Source: CAZYQW01 sp964649825 | Lineage (GTDB): Bacteria; Planctomycetota; B15-G4; JADJEK01 | Assembly: GCA_964649825.1 (NCBI GenBank) | Contig: CAZYQW010000112.1 | Coordinates: 1-64,000 of the forward strand | Length of the DNA: 64,000 bases | Reading direction: 5' to 3' | In this document: in pieces, positions 45,591 through 54,800 of the stretch | Numbering within the stretch: the first letter of the stretch is position 1 | Layout of the letters: the number at the start of each line of letters is the position of its first letter | Position numbers and translations under genes: made by a program | Notes under the pieces: generated by a model | What the model saw: the letters and a program-made list of their open reading frames with translations, nothing else | Told to the model about the DNA's origin: nothing | Databases searched by the model: none

Positions 45591-47013
45591 GGCGGTCTCG
45601 GAGGACCTTGATGATCGGTCGCTTGCCCGAGCGTTCGAGCGGGATGTCGTCGACCACCTCGACGTCGACCTGCACGTCGTCGCCGAGCAACGCCTGCATG
45701 TCGGCGCGCAATCGGCCGCGGGTCGTCTCGTCGAGGCCGTTCGCGGGCACCACCCTCAGCGTGGCGCAGGACGGGTCTCGCTGCACGAGCTGATAGTGCC
45801 GGACCCGGTCGACGTAGTCGAGCGTGACGAACAGGTACTGGCCGAGACTGACGGGGCTGACCATGCGGCCGGACGGAGTCTCGAGCACCTCCTGCGAGCG
45901 TCCCTCGAGGCTCACGACCAGCGGGAACCCCCGGCCGCACTCGCAGCGCTCGCTCGACAGCGCGGCGAGGTCCTTCGTGTCGTAGCGGATGAACGGCATG
46001 ACGTGGTTGTGCAGGTTGGTCAGCACGACGCGCCCCACCTCGCCCGGCCCCGCCGGCGTCCCGTCGGCGCGGACGACCTCCCATGCCACGAGCTCGGTGT
46101 TCACGTGGAACCGATGCGGAGAGACCTCGCAGCTCTGAGCGCACCAATACTTGAACTCGCGCTGCCCGTACCGGTTGACGATCGGTGCCTCGAAGTAGTC
46201 GGTGATCTGCTTCTCTCGCGTCGGCGACACGGTCTCCGCGATCGTGATGACCGCCTTCAACGGCCGCGAGAGCCGAAGGCCCCGGCGCCCGAGCTCGTCG
46301 CCCATCATGGCGAGGGTCGACGTGTAGCCCATCACGTAGACCGGCGCGAACGACTCCATCACGCGATAGATCGTCTCGATTCGCGCGGGGTCCACGTCGA
46401 ACATGTTGAAGCGTCGCTGCGTCCATCGCTCGTGCATCGCCTGGAGCCGGCCGTTCAGGCGCTGCCGCAGGCGAAACGCGAGCGGAGTGTCGGCAGGCAG
46501 CGGCGGCTCCGTGGCCGGCGGAGCCATGACGCGCACGTGACGGTCGAACGGCTGCAGCCCGAACCAGGAGTCGTAGAACAGGTGGCTCGAGAAGACGAGC
46601 GGCATCGCGGCGCGGTCGAGGTAGAAGGGGAACGGCTCGCCGGTGGAGCCGGACGTCGTGTACTGCAGGCGCCGGTGCCCGCCGACGTCATCGGCGAGGA
46701 ACTCCTCGGGGGCCCGCGAGCGATAGAGCCCCTTGTCGGCGATCGGAAGCCTCGCCAGGTCCTCGACGCACTCGAGCGCGTCCGGCGCGAGACCTCGCTC
46801 CCGGTACGCTTCTCGATAGAACGGCACGTGTCGCGCCGCGTGCGACAAGAGACGCGCGAGGTGCGCCTCGCTCCGCGACTTCAGCTCCTCGGGGGAGAGC
46901 CACTGCGCGCGCTGCATCTCCCCGATGACGCTGGTGAACCGCCGGCCGATCAGCAGCCGCCCGGCCGCGAGGCCGAGACGTCCGACCCAGCCGGGGTTGC
47001 TGCCCTCTTTCAT
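45580..47013 (-). CDS. PaaK/CapK-like adenylate-forming ligase
   Basis: 477 residues from ATG 47013. The AMP-binding P-loop is 'YTTSGSTGEPFPFYL'; 'VITIAETVSPTREKQI' and 'NRYGQREFKYWC' cover the adenine-binding and motif A5 region; 'MPFIRYDTKDL' holds the ribose-binding Asp; the C-terminal lysine region is 'PLERSGKRPIIKVLR'. 'CECGRGFPLVVSLEGRSQE' is typical of phenylacetate-CoA-ligase relatives in capsule clusters (CapK). It activates a carboxylate with ATP; in this setting next to a lipid-linked glycosyltransferase, an envelope precursor seems more likely than phenylacetate. The stop overlaps the GT39 start. Confidence 0.85.
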   Translation of the reverse strand: MKEGSNPGWVGRLGLAAGRLLIGRRFTSVIGEMQRAQWLSPEELKSRSEAHLARLLSHAARHVPFYREAYRERGLAPDALECVEDLARLPIADKGLYRSRAPEEFLADDVGGHRRLQYTTSGSTGEPFPFYLDRAAMPLVFSSHLFYDSWFGLQPFDRHVRVMAPPATEPPLPADTPLAFRLRQRLNGRLQAMHERWTQRRFNMFDVDPARIETIYRVMESFAPVYVMGYTSTLAMMGDELGRRGLRLSRPLKAVITIAETVSPTREKQITDYFEAPIVNRYGQREFKYWCAQSCEVSPHRFHVNTELVAWEVVRADGTPAGPGEVGRVVLTNLHNHVMPFIRYDTKDLAALSSERCECGRGFPLVVSLEGRSQEVLETPSGRMVSPVSLGQYLFVTLDYVDRVRHYQLVQRDPSCATLRVVPANGLDETTRGRLRADMQALLGDDVQVDVEVVDDIPLERSGKRPIIKVLRDRHER

Positions 47014-47028
47014 GCACCGCACCTTCCA

Positions 47029-47058
47029 GGGGACGACGAGAACGGGGACGACGAGAAC
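47029..47058. repeat. Two tandem copies of a 15-bp unit
   Basis: ggggacgacgagaac repeated exactly, ending 16 bases upstream of the PaaK/CapK-like start on the minus strand. It may lie in the 5' leader. A likely replication-slippage product. Confidence 0.7.
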
Positions 47059-47207
47059 GTCGAGATTCTATCGGCTCGCCCGGAGACGAATCTCGCCACC
47101 GATCTCGGTCGGGTCGTTTTCCGCCCGGTCGCGCGCGGAAGAGGCGGAAGAGGCGGCAGGATGCGGGCGCGGGTGGTGCTTCCCGCCCCCCCGGCCAAGA
47201 CGAGCCG

Positions 47208-50200
47208 TCAGTGCATCGTGATCTTCATCCCCCGCGTCATCGATGCCCCCTTCGGCGCCGCGAGGTCGTACACGAGCCATTGGAAGTAGAGGCTCTTTCC
47301 GGCGAGCGAACGGTCGTTGGCGATCTGGAACAAGTAATTCGCCGTGCCGGCCGGCGTGGTCTTGATCGGGAAGAAGCCGACTCCGCCCTCGTTGTAGAGC
47401 GAACCGTCGAGCACCGGGACATCGATCGGCAGGTACCCGATCACGAGGACCGAGAGGATATTCGGGTTCGCGTCCCACAGGATCGCGCGCCAGTTCGTGT
47501 TGCCGACGTACGGCTCGCCGTTGGCCCCGATCTTCGGTTCGAGCCCCATGTAGCCGGAAAGACCCTGGCCGTAGAACTCGAGCCATTGGTCGTCGCGTTT
47601 CACGAGCGCGACCCAGTCCTTGGTGGGCTGCGACGGCGGCATTCCGATCGATCGAGGACCCGGACCAATGACCTCGGTGACGCTCCCGTCTTGGAGCGGT
47701 CCGCCGTTCCTGGGGTCGAACCACTGCACCGTGAACACGTACGGGGCGTCGCCGAGGTCGACGTCCGTCGTTCCTCCGTTCACATAGATCGCGTAGACCT
47801 CGTCCGCCTTCGCAAGACACCGCGCTCCTTCAGCGCTCACGACCTCGTTGGCAGGGGTCATCTCGGTGAATGGCAGATAGCTCCGGAAGAACAACAGTGC
47901 GCGCCGCGTCTGGTTCCACATGAGGTCGCGGGTGCGCCAGTCCTCGCAGTTGAAGTCATTGTGAGGCCATGCGTAACCGAAGTACCACTCGACCCCGCTG
48001 CTGCCGCTGAGGAGGCTGCCCCAAAGGGTCTCCCGGCGGGCGTCGTCATGGGTCGGATCGACGGAATCGGGGGGGACTCCCATCGTCTGCGGGCCGAACT
48101 CGTCGACCGTGACCGCCCACGGCTTGCCCGCCACGTTGGACGCGGCGAGCCACGTCGTGGTGTGGTCGTCCGACAGCGACGGTTTCGAGAGGTTCAACGA
48201 GGCCGCGTCGATCGCTTCGTGCCCGAGGAGCGGGGTGAGGGTCGACTCGCTCGCACCGGCGGGATGATGCACCGCGATCGGATGATCATACGGGTCGAGC
48301 AACCGCACGTAGTCCGCGAACGCAGTGACCTGCGCGCTCGTGCTGGTGCTCTCCTCCCCGAGGTTCCATTGCAGACCGAGGTGATGGGAGAAGCGAGCGA
48401 TGAGCTCCCGGAGATAGAGCCGTCGCTGGACGCCGAGGTATCCACCGTCGAGGAGGTACTGGTTCTCGACCTCCTGAAGGAACACATGCATCATCAACCC
48501 GCGGCGATCCATGTGGCCGAACACGATCTCCCACTGGTCGAGCTTGCTGCAGTCGAACCGGTATCGATCGAGCTTGTCGATCCACGGCCACACGTCGTCG
48601 CCGTCGCCGAGGACGTTCATCGTGAGGAACGACACCGAGTTCATCTGCTCGCTGGCGAGGTAGTTGAGCGCGCCGATGATGTTCTGCCCGGCTCCCGCGT
48701 TCCAATCGGGATCGCCCGCGGTGAAATCACCGGCGTGGGGCGAATAGTGATGTCGCGGCGTCGTCCCGTCGAACCCGGAGTAGGCGAGGAAGTTCTCGGG
48801 ACTGTTCGCGCCCCCCTTGAGGAAGACTTCACCCGTCCCCGAGAAGCGCAGGTAGTGGTCGCCGGCGTACGTCAAGAAGCCCTTCCCCCGGAAGTCGGAC
48901 CCGGTCTTGTCCGACCGCGCGATCGTGAACGAACCCGACGCGCCGTCGAAGGAGGTGGGCACGCCGTCGAACGGGTTCGGCGAGACGGCGACGTCGGGGC
49001 CGACGCGGAACGAGGCGGTGTAGTTCCACGTGCCGGTCTCGTGTGGGACGAAGTGGACGCGCCACTTGTCGCCGCTCGCCGCGCCGCTCTCGCTCGCGTC
49101 GCCGTCCGCGGCATAGTAGCCGGGGACGGCGACGCTCTCGCCACCCTTCGTGAACGTCACGTCGAGTCGATGGTCGAGGAACGGGTTGACCGGGTCGGTC
49201 TCGCTCGTGTTCGGCCCGTCGAACGTGATCGTGACGTCGTGCCATTGCTGCAGGTCGCCGCTCACCTCGCCCTCGTTCACGTTCGGGAGGACGGCGTCGA
49301 TGAACGGCTTGAAGACCTGCTCGATCGACTTGCCGTTGTTGTCGAACACGGTCGTGAGCACGAGGTCGTACTCGGGGCAGATGATGATGCGGTTGCCGTT
49401 GAGCCCGTCGGCCCAAATCGTGCCCGTCGGGAGCCCGGGGTAGAAACCGTTCGCGTTCGTCCACCAGCCGTACGAGTAGTTGCCGGGGAGGATCTGCGTG
49501 AGCTGGTACTGGTTCCACCAGTTGTTCTGGGGCGAGCCTTCGGTCGGACCGACCCCCTGCGACCAGTTCGGCGTCGCGGTCGGCGGGATCTGGGACTCAT
49601 AGAGCGCCTGGATGAAGCTCTTCGAGATGATCTGCTGGCCGGACCAGTTGCCCTCGCGCAGCACGAGGTACCCGACGCGGGCGAGATCGCGCGCGGTCGT
49701 GTTGAAGCCTCCGGACCAGCCGCTCCAGAGGCCGCTGAACCCGAGCGGGTCCTGACGGCCGATGACGTTGAAGAGCGCTTGATCGAGCACCTGCGGCGGC
49801 GTGAGCCCACCGTACATCGCCTGCATCTGCTCGCAGTAGTGCTGGACGGCCTTGTTGTTGTACGCGTACTGCGTCCCCGGCACGTGAGGGTCGAGTCCGT
49901 AGTCGGACGTCATCGAAAGGAACTGCCCGTACGTCGCGAGCGGGCCGGTCGGGTACGCGGACTGCGGAACCGGCGTCGAGACTTCGACCTGTCCGTCCTT
50001 CTGCAGGCGTCCGAACACCAACGCCGCGATGCTCTTGGCCACCGAGTAGACGTTGGAGTTCATGTCGATCGAGTGGTGCGTCGCCACGAGGTATCCGTAG
50101 CGGATGAGGCAGGCGTGACCGTAGAGCGAGTTCGCGGCCTGGGCCGTCTTCGCCGGATCCATGCCCACCTGCGCCGGCGTCGCCGGCTGCCAATTCGCGC

Positions 50201-50285
50201 CCGGCCAAACCGGATCGGTGGCGGTCGCAAGTCGCGACGCCAGTGCAAACGAAACCGCGAACAGCAGCACGCGTGGGTGCAGCAT
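47208..50285 (-). CDS. Secreted beta-lactamase-fold / DUF5060 / glycosidase fusion
   Basis: 1025 residues from ATG 50285 (ATG 50306 possible). A signal (to about 22) leads to a serine beta-lactamase-type domain (about 25-335) with Ser81-x-x-Lys84 in 'SVAKS', a 'YNN' second motif, and 'DGLNGNRIIICPEYDLV'. A DUF5060-like sandwich (about 338-430) is followed by a TIM-barrel glycosidase-like domain (about 460-850) with 'WNLGEES' (641-646) and 'VDEFGP' (727-732) as acid/base and nucleophile candidates. The last 122 residues are the shared C-terminal module ('YGQGLSGYMGLEPKI' to 'MTRGMKITMH'). Probably hydrolyses ester or peptide-linked decorations together with glycan; substrate unknown. Confidence 0.82.
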   Translation of the reverse strand: MLHPRVLLFAVSFALASRLATATDPVWPGANWQPATPAQVGMDPAKTAQAANSLYGHACLIRYGYLVATHHSIDMNSNVYSVAKSIAALVFGRLQKDGQVEVSTPVPQSAYPTGPLATYGQFLSMTSDYGLDPHVPGTQYAYNNKAVQHYCEQMQAMYGGLTPPQVLDQALFNVIGRQDPLGFSGLWSGWSGGFNTTARDLARVGYLVLREGNWSGQQIISKSFIQALYESQIPPTATPNWSQGVGPTEGSPQNNWWNQYQLTQILPGNYSYGWWTNANGFYPGLPTGTIWADGLNGNRIIICPEYDLVLTTVFDNNGKSIEQVFKPFIDAVLPNVNEGEVSGDLQQWHDVTITFDGPNTSETDPVNPFLDHRLDVTFTKGGESVAVPGYYAADGDASESGAASGDKWRVHFVPHETGTWNYTASFRVGPDVAVSPNPFDGVPTSFDGASGSFTIARSDKTGSDFRGKGFLTYAGDHYLRFSGTGEVFLKGGANSPENFLAYSGFDGTTPRHHYSPHAGDFTAGDPDWNAGAGQNIIGALNYLASEQMNSVSFLTMNVLGDGDDVWPWIDKLDRYRFDCSKLDQWEIVFGHMDRRGLMMHVFLQEVENQYLLDGGYLGVQRRLYLRELIARFSHHLGLQWNLGEESTSTSAQVTAFADYVRLLDPYDHPIAVHHPAGASESTLTPLLGHEAIDAASLNLSKPSLSDDHTTTWLAASNVAGKPWAVTVDEFGPQTMGVPPDSVDPTHDDARRETLWGSLLSGSSGVEWYFGYAWPHNDFNCEDWRTRDLMWNQTRRALLFFRSYLPFTEMTPANEVVSAEGARCLAKADEVYAIYVNGGTTDVDLGDAPYVFTVQWFDPRNGGPLQDGSVTEVIGPGPRSIGMPPSQPTKDWVALVKRDDQWLEFYGQGLSGYMGLEPKIGANGEPYVGNTNWRAILWDANPNILSVLVIGYLPIDVPVLDGSLYNEGGVGFFPIKTTPAGTANYLFQIANDRSLAGKSLYFQWLVYDLAAPKGASMTRGMKITMH

Positions 50286-50306
50286 CAAGCGCCTCCGAAA
50301 GAGCAT

Positions 50307-50634
50307 CTGCGTTGTCGAGTCATCGAGGCCGGGGTCCGCGCTCGATGGAACCGTTCGAGTGCCTGAGTGCCCGAGGGGGCCAAGACCATTCCTTCGCCGC
50401 CAAGCGGCCACCGCTTCGACGGCCCTCCTCGCTCGAAGGTTCGCTCCACTCCCGAGAATCCACCAATTGTCCGGGTCCATTCACAAGAGCTTTGGCTCAG
50501 GAGATTTACATTCGATTATCCAACGCTTTGGCCGCCAAATACTACAGAGTTTGGACGCATTCGGCAGCTGCCACCGTTTCGACCCAGCGCGGCTCCGACC
50601 CTGCGGGGTTGAACCCGCCGCGGAGACCGTCACG
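50307..50634. other. Divergent intergenic region, lower GC
   Basis: No supported gene. The part near 50470-50560 is noticeably AT-richer than the surroundings (for example 'aggagatttacattcgatta'), so the promoters of the two flanking genes are likely here. No repeat or hairpin stands out. Confidence 0.5.
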
Positions 50635-51360
50635 ATGCCGGCCGTGGAACTCGTTCGCGTCCAACGGAAGCTCGCAGGAGAGGTCGATCGCCTTCGCTTC
50701 ACGGAGCCGGTCGCCTTCGTCTACAACCCTCTTGTCTACGCCCGGCGGAGCGCCGAGGCGTACGCACGCAAGTTCGCTCGACCGAGTGTCGAGGTGCTGC
50801 TCCTCGGCATGAACCCGGGCCCGTTCGGCATGGCCCAGACCGGCGTCCCGTTCGGCGAGGTCGGGCTCGTGCGCGAGTGGCTCGGCATCGAGGAGCGCGT
50901 CGAACGACCCGCAAGAGAGCACCCGAAGCGACCGATCCTCGGGTTTGCTTCCTCACGCAGCGAAGTGAGCGGGCGGCGGCTTTGGGGCTGGGCCCGCGAG
51001 CGCTTCGCGACGCCCGAGCGCTTCTTCGCGCGCTTCTTCGTCTGGAACTACTGTCCGCTCGCGTTCCTCGAGACGAGCGGGCGAAACCGGACGCCGGACA
51101 AGTTGTCGCCGTCCGAACGCGCGGCGCTCTACGCGATCTGCGATGCATCGCTGCGCGAGGTCGTCGCGACGCTCGAACCGCGTCACGTCATCGGCATCGG
51201 CGGTTTCGCGCGTCGCCGAGCCGAAGACGCGCTCGCCGACCTGGACCTCCCGGTCGGCGAGATCCTCCACCCCAGCCCGGCCAGCCCGATCGCGAACCGC
51301 GGCTGGGCCCCGCAGGCGGAGCGCCAGTTGAAGGCGATGGGAGTCCGGCTCGGGCCGTGA
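50635..51360 (+). CDS. SMUG1-type single-strand-selective uracil-DNA glycosylase
   Basis: 241 residues from ATG 50635. Motif 1 is 'GMNPGPFGMAQTG' at 58-70 (Asn60 as the activating residue position) and motif 2 is 'HPSPASP' starting at His212, both diagnostic for the SMUG1 branch of the uracil-DNA glycosylase superfamily. 'FFARFFVWNYCPLAFLE' and 'RHVIGIGGFARRRAEDAL' fit the fold. It removes uracil and oxidised pyrimidines such as 5-hydroxymethyluracil from DNA in base-excision repair. Length is close to vertebrate and bacterial SMUG1. Single gene, divergent from the fusion glycosidase. Confidence 0.92.
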   Translation: MPAVELVRVQRKLAGEVDRLRFTEPVAFVYNPLVYARRSAEAYARKFARPSVEVLLLGMNPGPFGMAQTGVPFGEVGLVREWLGIEERVERPAREHPKRPILGFASSRSEVSGRRLWGWARERFATPERFFARFFVWNYCPLAFLETSGRNRTPDKLSPSERAALYAICDASLREVVATLEPRHVIGIGGFARRRAEDALADLDLPVGEILHPSPASPIANRGWAPQAERQLKAMGVRLGP

Positions 51361-51407
51361 GCGCGCGGCGACTCAACGGTGCGCCTCGACGACCGCCGAG
51401 CCCGAAC

Positions 51408-51434
51408 GGGAAGTGATTCTCGCGCGGGCCCTTA
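51408..51434 (+). promoter_or_regulatory. 27-nt intergenic motif, copy B
   Basis: Begins gggaagtgattctcgcgcgg and continues with gccctta; about 24 of 27 positions match copy A at 35410. It starts 48 bases after the SMUG1 stop and touches the end of the convergent gene at 51432. No downstream plus-strand gene is present, which argues against a simple promoter role. Confidence 0.3.
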
Positions 51435-51773
51435 CTCCCGCTCCGGCGCGAGCGGGACCGTCACGTCCGCGACGGCGCCGTCGTCGAGATCGACATCGAC
51501 CGTCCCGACCCAGGGCTCGGAGTCGACCGTCGTCACGACCTCGACCCTGTACCGGCCAGCGGCGAGCCCCTCGACGCGGAACCGACCGTCGACGATGAAC
51601 GCACCGCGGCCGGCCACGACCGCGTCCTCGCCGGACGGCGCGTGGTCGCGCGGCGTCACGCCGACGTGGAGCCGCCGTGGCAGCGTGCGGTCGCAGGTGA
51701 CCGATCCGGTGATCGCTCCGGAACCGGTGGGACGGAGCACGAGCGACGTCGCCGCGCCGTCCCGCACGGCCAC
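51432..51773 (-). CDS. Small carboxypeptidase-regulatory-like / Cna-B-like protein or fragment
   Basis: 113 residues from GTG 51773, with strong codon bias and a TAA stop. A beta-sandwich pattern is visible: 'GSGAITGSVTCDRTLP' and 'GRFRVEGLAAGRYRVEVVTT', the classic end of a carboxypeptidase regulatory-like domain. It has no signal peptide. The frame stays open upstream to about 51852, just before the stop of the large FG-GAP gene, with coding-like residues ('SGVSHLVERGDDSVG'). It may therefore be the 3' remnant of a longer secreted protein interrupted at that junction, or a tail of the FG-GAP gene cut off by a frame change. Confidence 0.5.
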   Translation of the reverse strand: MAVRDGAATSLVLRPTGSGAITGSVTCDRTLPRRLHVGVTPRDHAPSGEDAVVAGRGAFIVDGRFRVEGLAAGRYRVEVVTTVDSEPWVGTVDVDLDDGAVADVTVPLAPERE

Positions 51774-51855
51774 CTTTGCGGTCGCCGCGCCGACCGAGTC
51801 GTCGCCGCGCTCGACGAGGTGCGAGACGCCCGACTCCGCACCGACGGCGCCGCGG

Positions 51856-54800
51856 CTACTTGCCGAAGATCCACCAAAGCGCGTTGCTCTGCGCCGTGTG
51901 GTAGAAACCGGCCGCGCCGGGATCGACGACGAACACTTGCATGTAGAGCGACACGCCGCAGAGCTTCGCGTCGCGCACGATCGCGGCCGGCAGCGTGAGC
52001 TCGCCGCTCACGTCGAGCGACGGGAGGTTCAGAGAGAGCGCGGGCACGACGAGCAGGACGCCGCCGTCGAACGGCACCGAGGCCGGACCGAGCCCCAGGA
52101 ACAAGAACGCCGGCCCCGCGTTCGGCGCGCCGCTCACGAGCTTCAATGTCGACGAGCCGCCGAGCACCGGCGGGTTCACCGAGAAGAGCACGGGGACGCC
52201 GTTCGTCCCCGGCTTGCCGGCCCCGTATGGAAGCGTCGTCGCCGGCGTGTTGGGACAGATCTCGGTGCGAACGTCCGTTTCCGCGACTCCGCGGCTGCCG
52301 TTCTGGCCGAACCATCGGCCGGCACGCTGATACGGCGACTTCGCCGTCTCGGAGAGAACGCGCGCGCGCCACCGATAGCCGGTGTCGGCCGCGAGCCCCG
52401 CGTCGGTTCGCGCGAGGGCGACGCCGATCGTGCCCGCGTCCACCAGCCCGGTCTTCTTCGTCCCGGTCCCGTCGAAGGCCGTCCCGAGGGGTCTCACCTC
52501 CGTCTCCAACCCGACGTCCGCGCGGCCCGTCGCCGACCACCCTTGCGCCGACATGCGGAACGCTCCATCCGCCGCCGTCCCGAGGCGCTCGATCGGTTCG
52601 ACGCCAAGCGCGTCTCGCTGGCGCGGCAGGAGGAGCCGGCCCGGCCCGTCGTTCCCATAGTGCACGAACGCCCACCCCTCGTCGATCTGGGTGACGACGT
52701 ACCGGGGCGCACCGATGATCACGTCGGAGAAGCCGTCACCCGTCACGTCGCCGGCGGTCGAGACCGAGGCCCCGAACTCCGCCGCGGTCAGGTCGCTCTG
52801 CTTGGTCCACTCCGGGCCTGTCGAGAGTCCGGTCGACGAGCCGTGGTAGACGAAGACACCTCCCGGACCCTCGAACCCGTAGCCGGGCGCCCCGACGATG
52901 ACGTCGGAGAAACCGTCTCCGTCCACGTCGCCGGCCGTCGAGACCGACCACCCGAACAAAGCCGACGCCTGATCGACCTCGACCACCCACTCCGCGATCA
53001 ACGCCAGGCCGTTGGTCGTCCCCTGATAGACGAAGGCCAGCCCCTCGTCGAGCTGACCGTTGTCGTACTCGGCGGCGCCGATGATGACGTCCGAGAACCC
53101 GTCGCCGTTCACGTCGCCGGCCGGCGCCACCGACCGACCGAACATCGCGCTCGGTTGATCGCCCTCGGCCATCCACGCCGCGCCGAGCATGGGGCCGCCC
53201 GGCGAACCGCGATGGACGAAGGCGCGCCCCTCGCCGCTCTGCCCGTTGGTGTAGCCGAGCGCGCCGACGATCACGTCGCCGAACCCGTCGCCGTCGACGT
53301 CGCCAGCGTCCGCGACCGACCATCCGTAGCGTGCGTTCATCTGGTTCCCCTCCCCCGCCCAGATCGGGTCCGGCGCGAGCCCGGTCGCCGAGCCGAGGTA
53401 GACGTACGCGCGCCCCTCGTTCGTCTCCGGCGCGTCGTAGAACGGCGCGCCGACGATCACGTCCGAGTAGCCGTCGCCGTTGACGTCGCCCGCGCTCGCG
53501 ACCGATGACCCGAGCCTCGAGTCGTTCTGATCGGTCTCGATGAACCACGATGGCGTGAGCGCGAGGCCGCTCGACGAACCGAGGTAGACGTACGCGGCGC
53601 CGTCGAACGCGAGCTGGTTCGTGTGCAGCGGCGCGCCGATGATCACGTCGGCGAAACCGTCGCCGTTCACGTCGCCGGCCGACGCCACGGAGTAGCCGAA
53701 CTGTGCGATCATCTGATCGGACTCCGCGGTCCAGTCCGGGTTCGTCGGGAGGCCCGCGTCCGTTCCGTAGTAGACGAACGCCGCACCCTCGAAACCGGCC
53801 GGGTTCGTCTGATACGGCGCGCCCACGATGACGTCCGCGTAGCCGTCGCCGTTCACGTCGCCGGCGAGCGCCACCGACGTCCCGAACTCGCCCGACTGCA
53901 CGAGGTCGCTCGCCTGCCAGGCGGCGAACGGGGCGAGCGTGTTCGCCGCGCCGTGGTAGACGTGCGCCCGGCCCTCGCTCGGTTCGAGCGTCCCGTAGGT
54001 CGGCGCGCCCACGATGACGTCCGAGAACCCATCGCCGTTCACGTCGCCCGCCGTCCTCACCGAGCTCCCGAAGGTCGACGCCGCGAAACCGAAGTCGGTC
54101 CACGCGGGCGCGAGTTCGAGCCCTCCCGCCGCGCCGAGGTACACGTACGCGCGGCCGTTGTCGATCGCGCCCCCGTCGTAGAACGGCGCGCCGACGACCA
54201 CGTCCGCGTAGCCGTCGCCGTTCACGTCGCCCGCCATCGAGACCGAGCTGCCGAGCCTCGCCTCGGCCTGATTGGACTCGGCCGTCCACGCGGCCACGGT
54301 CGCGAGACCGCTCGCCGCTCCGAGGTAGACGAAGGCGCCGCCCTCGTTGACGTGGCTGTTGTCGAAATGCGTCGCCCCGAGCAACACGTCGGAGTAGCCG
54401 TCGCCGTTCACGTCGCCCGCCGTCGAGACCGACGCTCCCAACGCGGCGCCGATCTGGTTGGGCTCGATGGTCCACGCGGCGGCGAACGCCAGCCCGGTGC
54501 TCGACCCGTGGTAGACGAACCCTCTTCCCTCGTCGGCCTCGCCGTTGTCGAAGCCCGGTGCGCCGACGATGACGTCCGAGAAGCCGTCGCCGTTCACGTC
54601 GCCGGCCATCGCCACCGCGACGGCGAACTGCGCGCCGTTCTGCTGGCCCTCCGACGTCCACGCGGGGACCCCGCCCAGTCCGCCGGCCGAGCCGTGGTAG
54701 ACGAACGCGCGGCCCTCGTCGTTCTGCCCGTTGTCGAACAAGGGCGCGCCGATGATCACGTCGGAGAAGCCGTCGCCGTTCACGTCGCCCGCCGCCGACA

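Noticed and set aside
45580..47013. Naming the ligase paaK
   Set aside because: No phenylacetate pathway genes nearby; a lipid-linked glycosyltransferase follows, so only the CapK/PaaK family assignment is kept.
47211..50366. 1051-codon plus-strand ORF
   Set aside because: Antisense of the beta-lactamase/glycosidase fusion, without recognisable domains.
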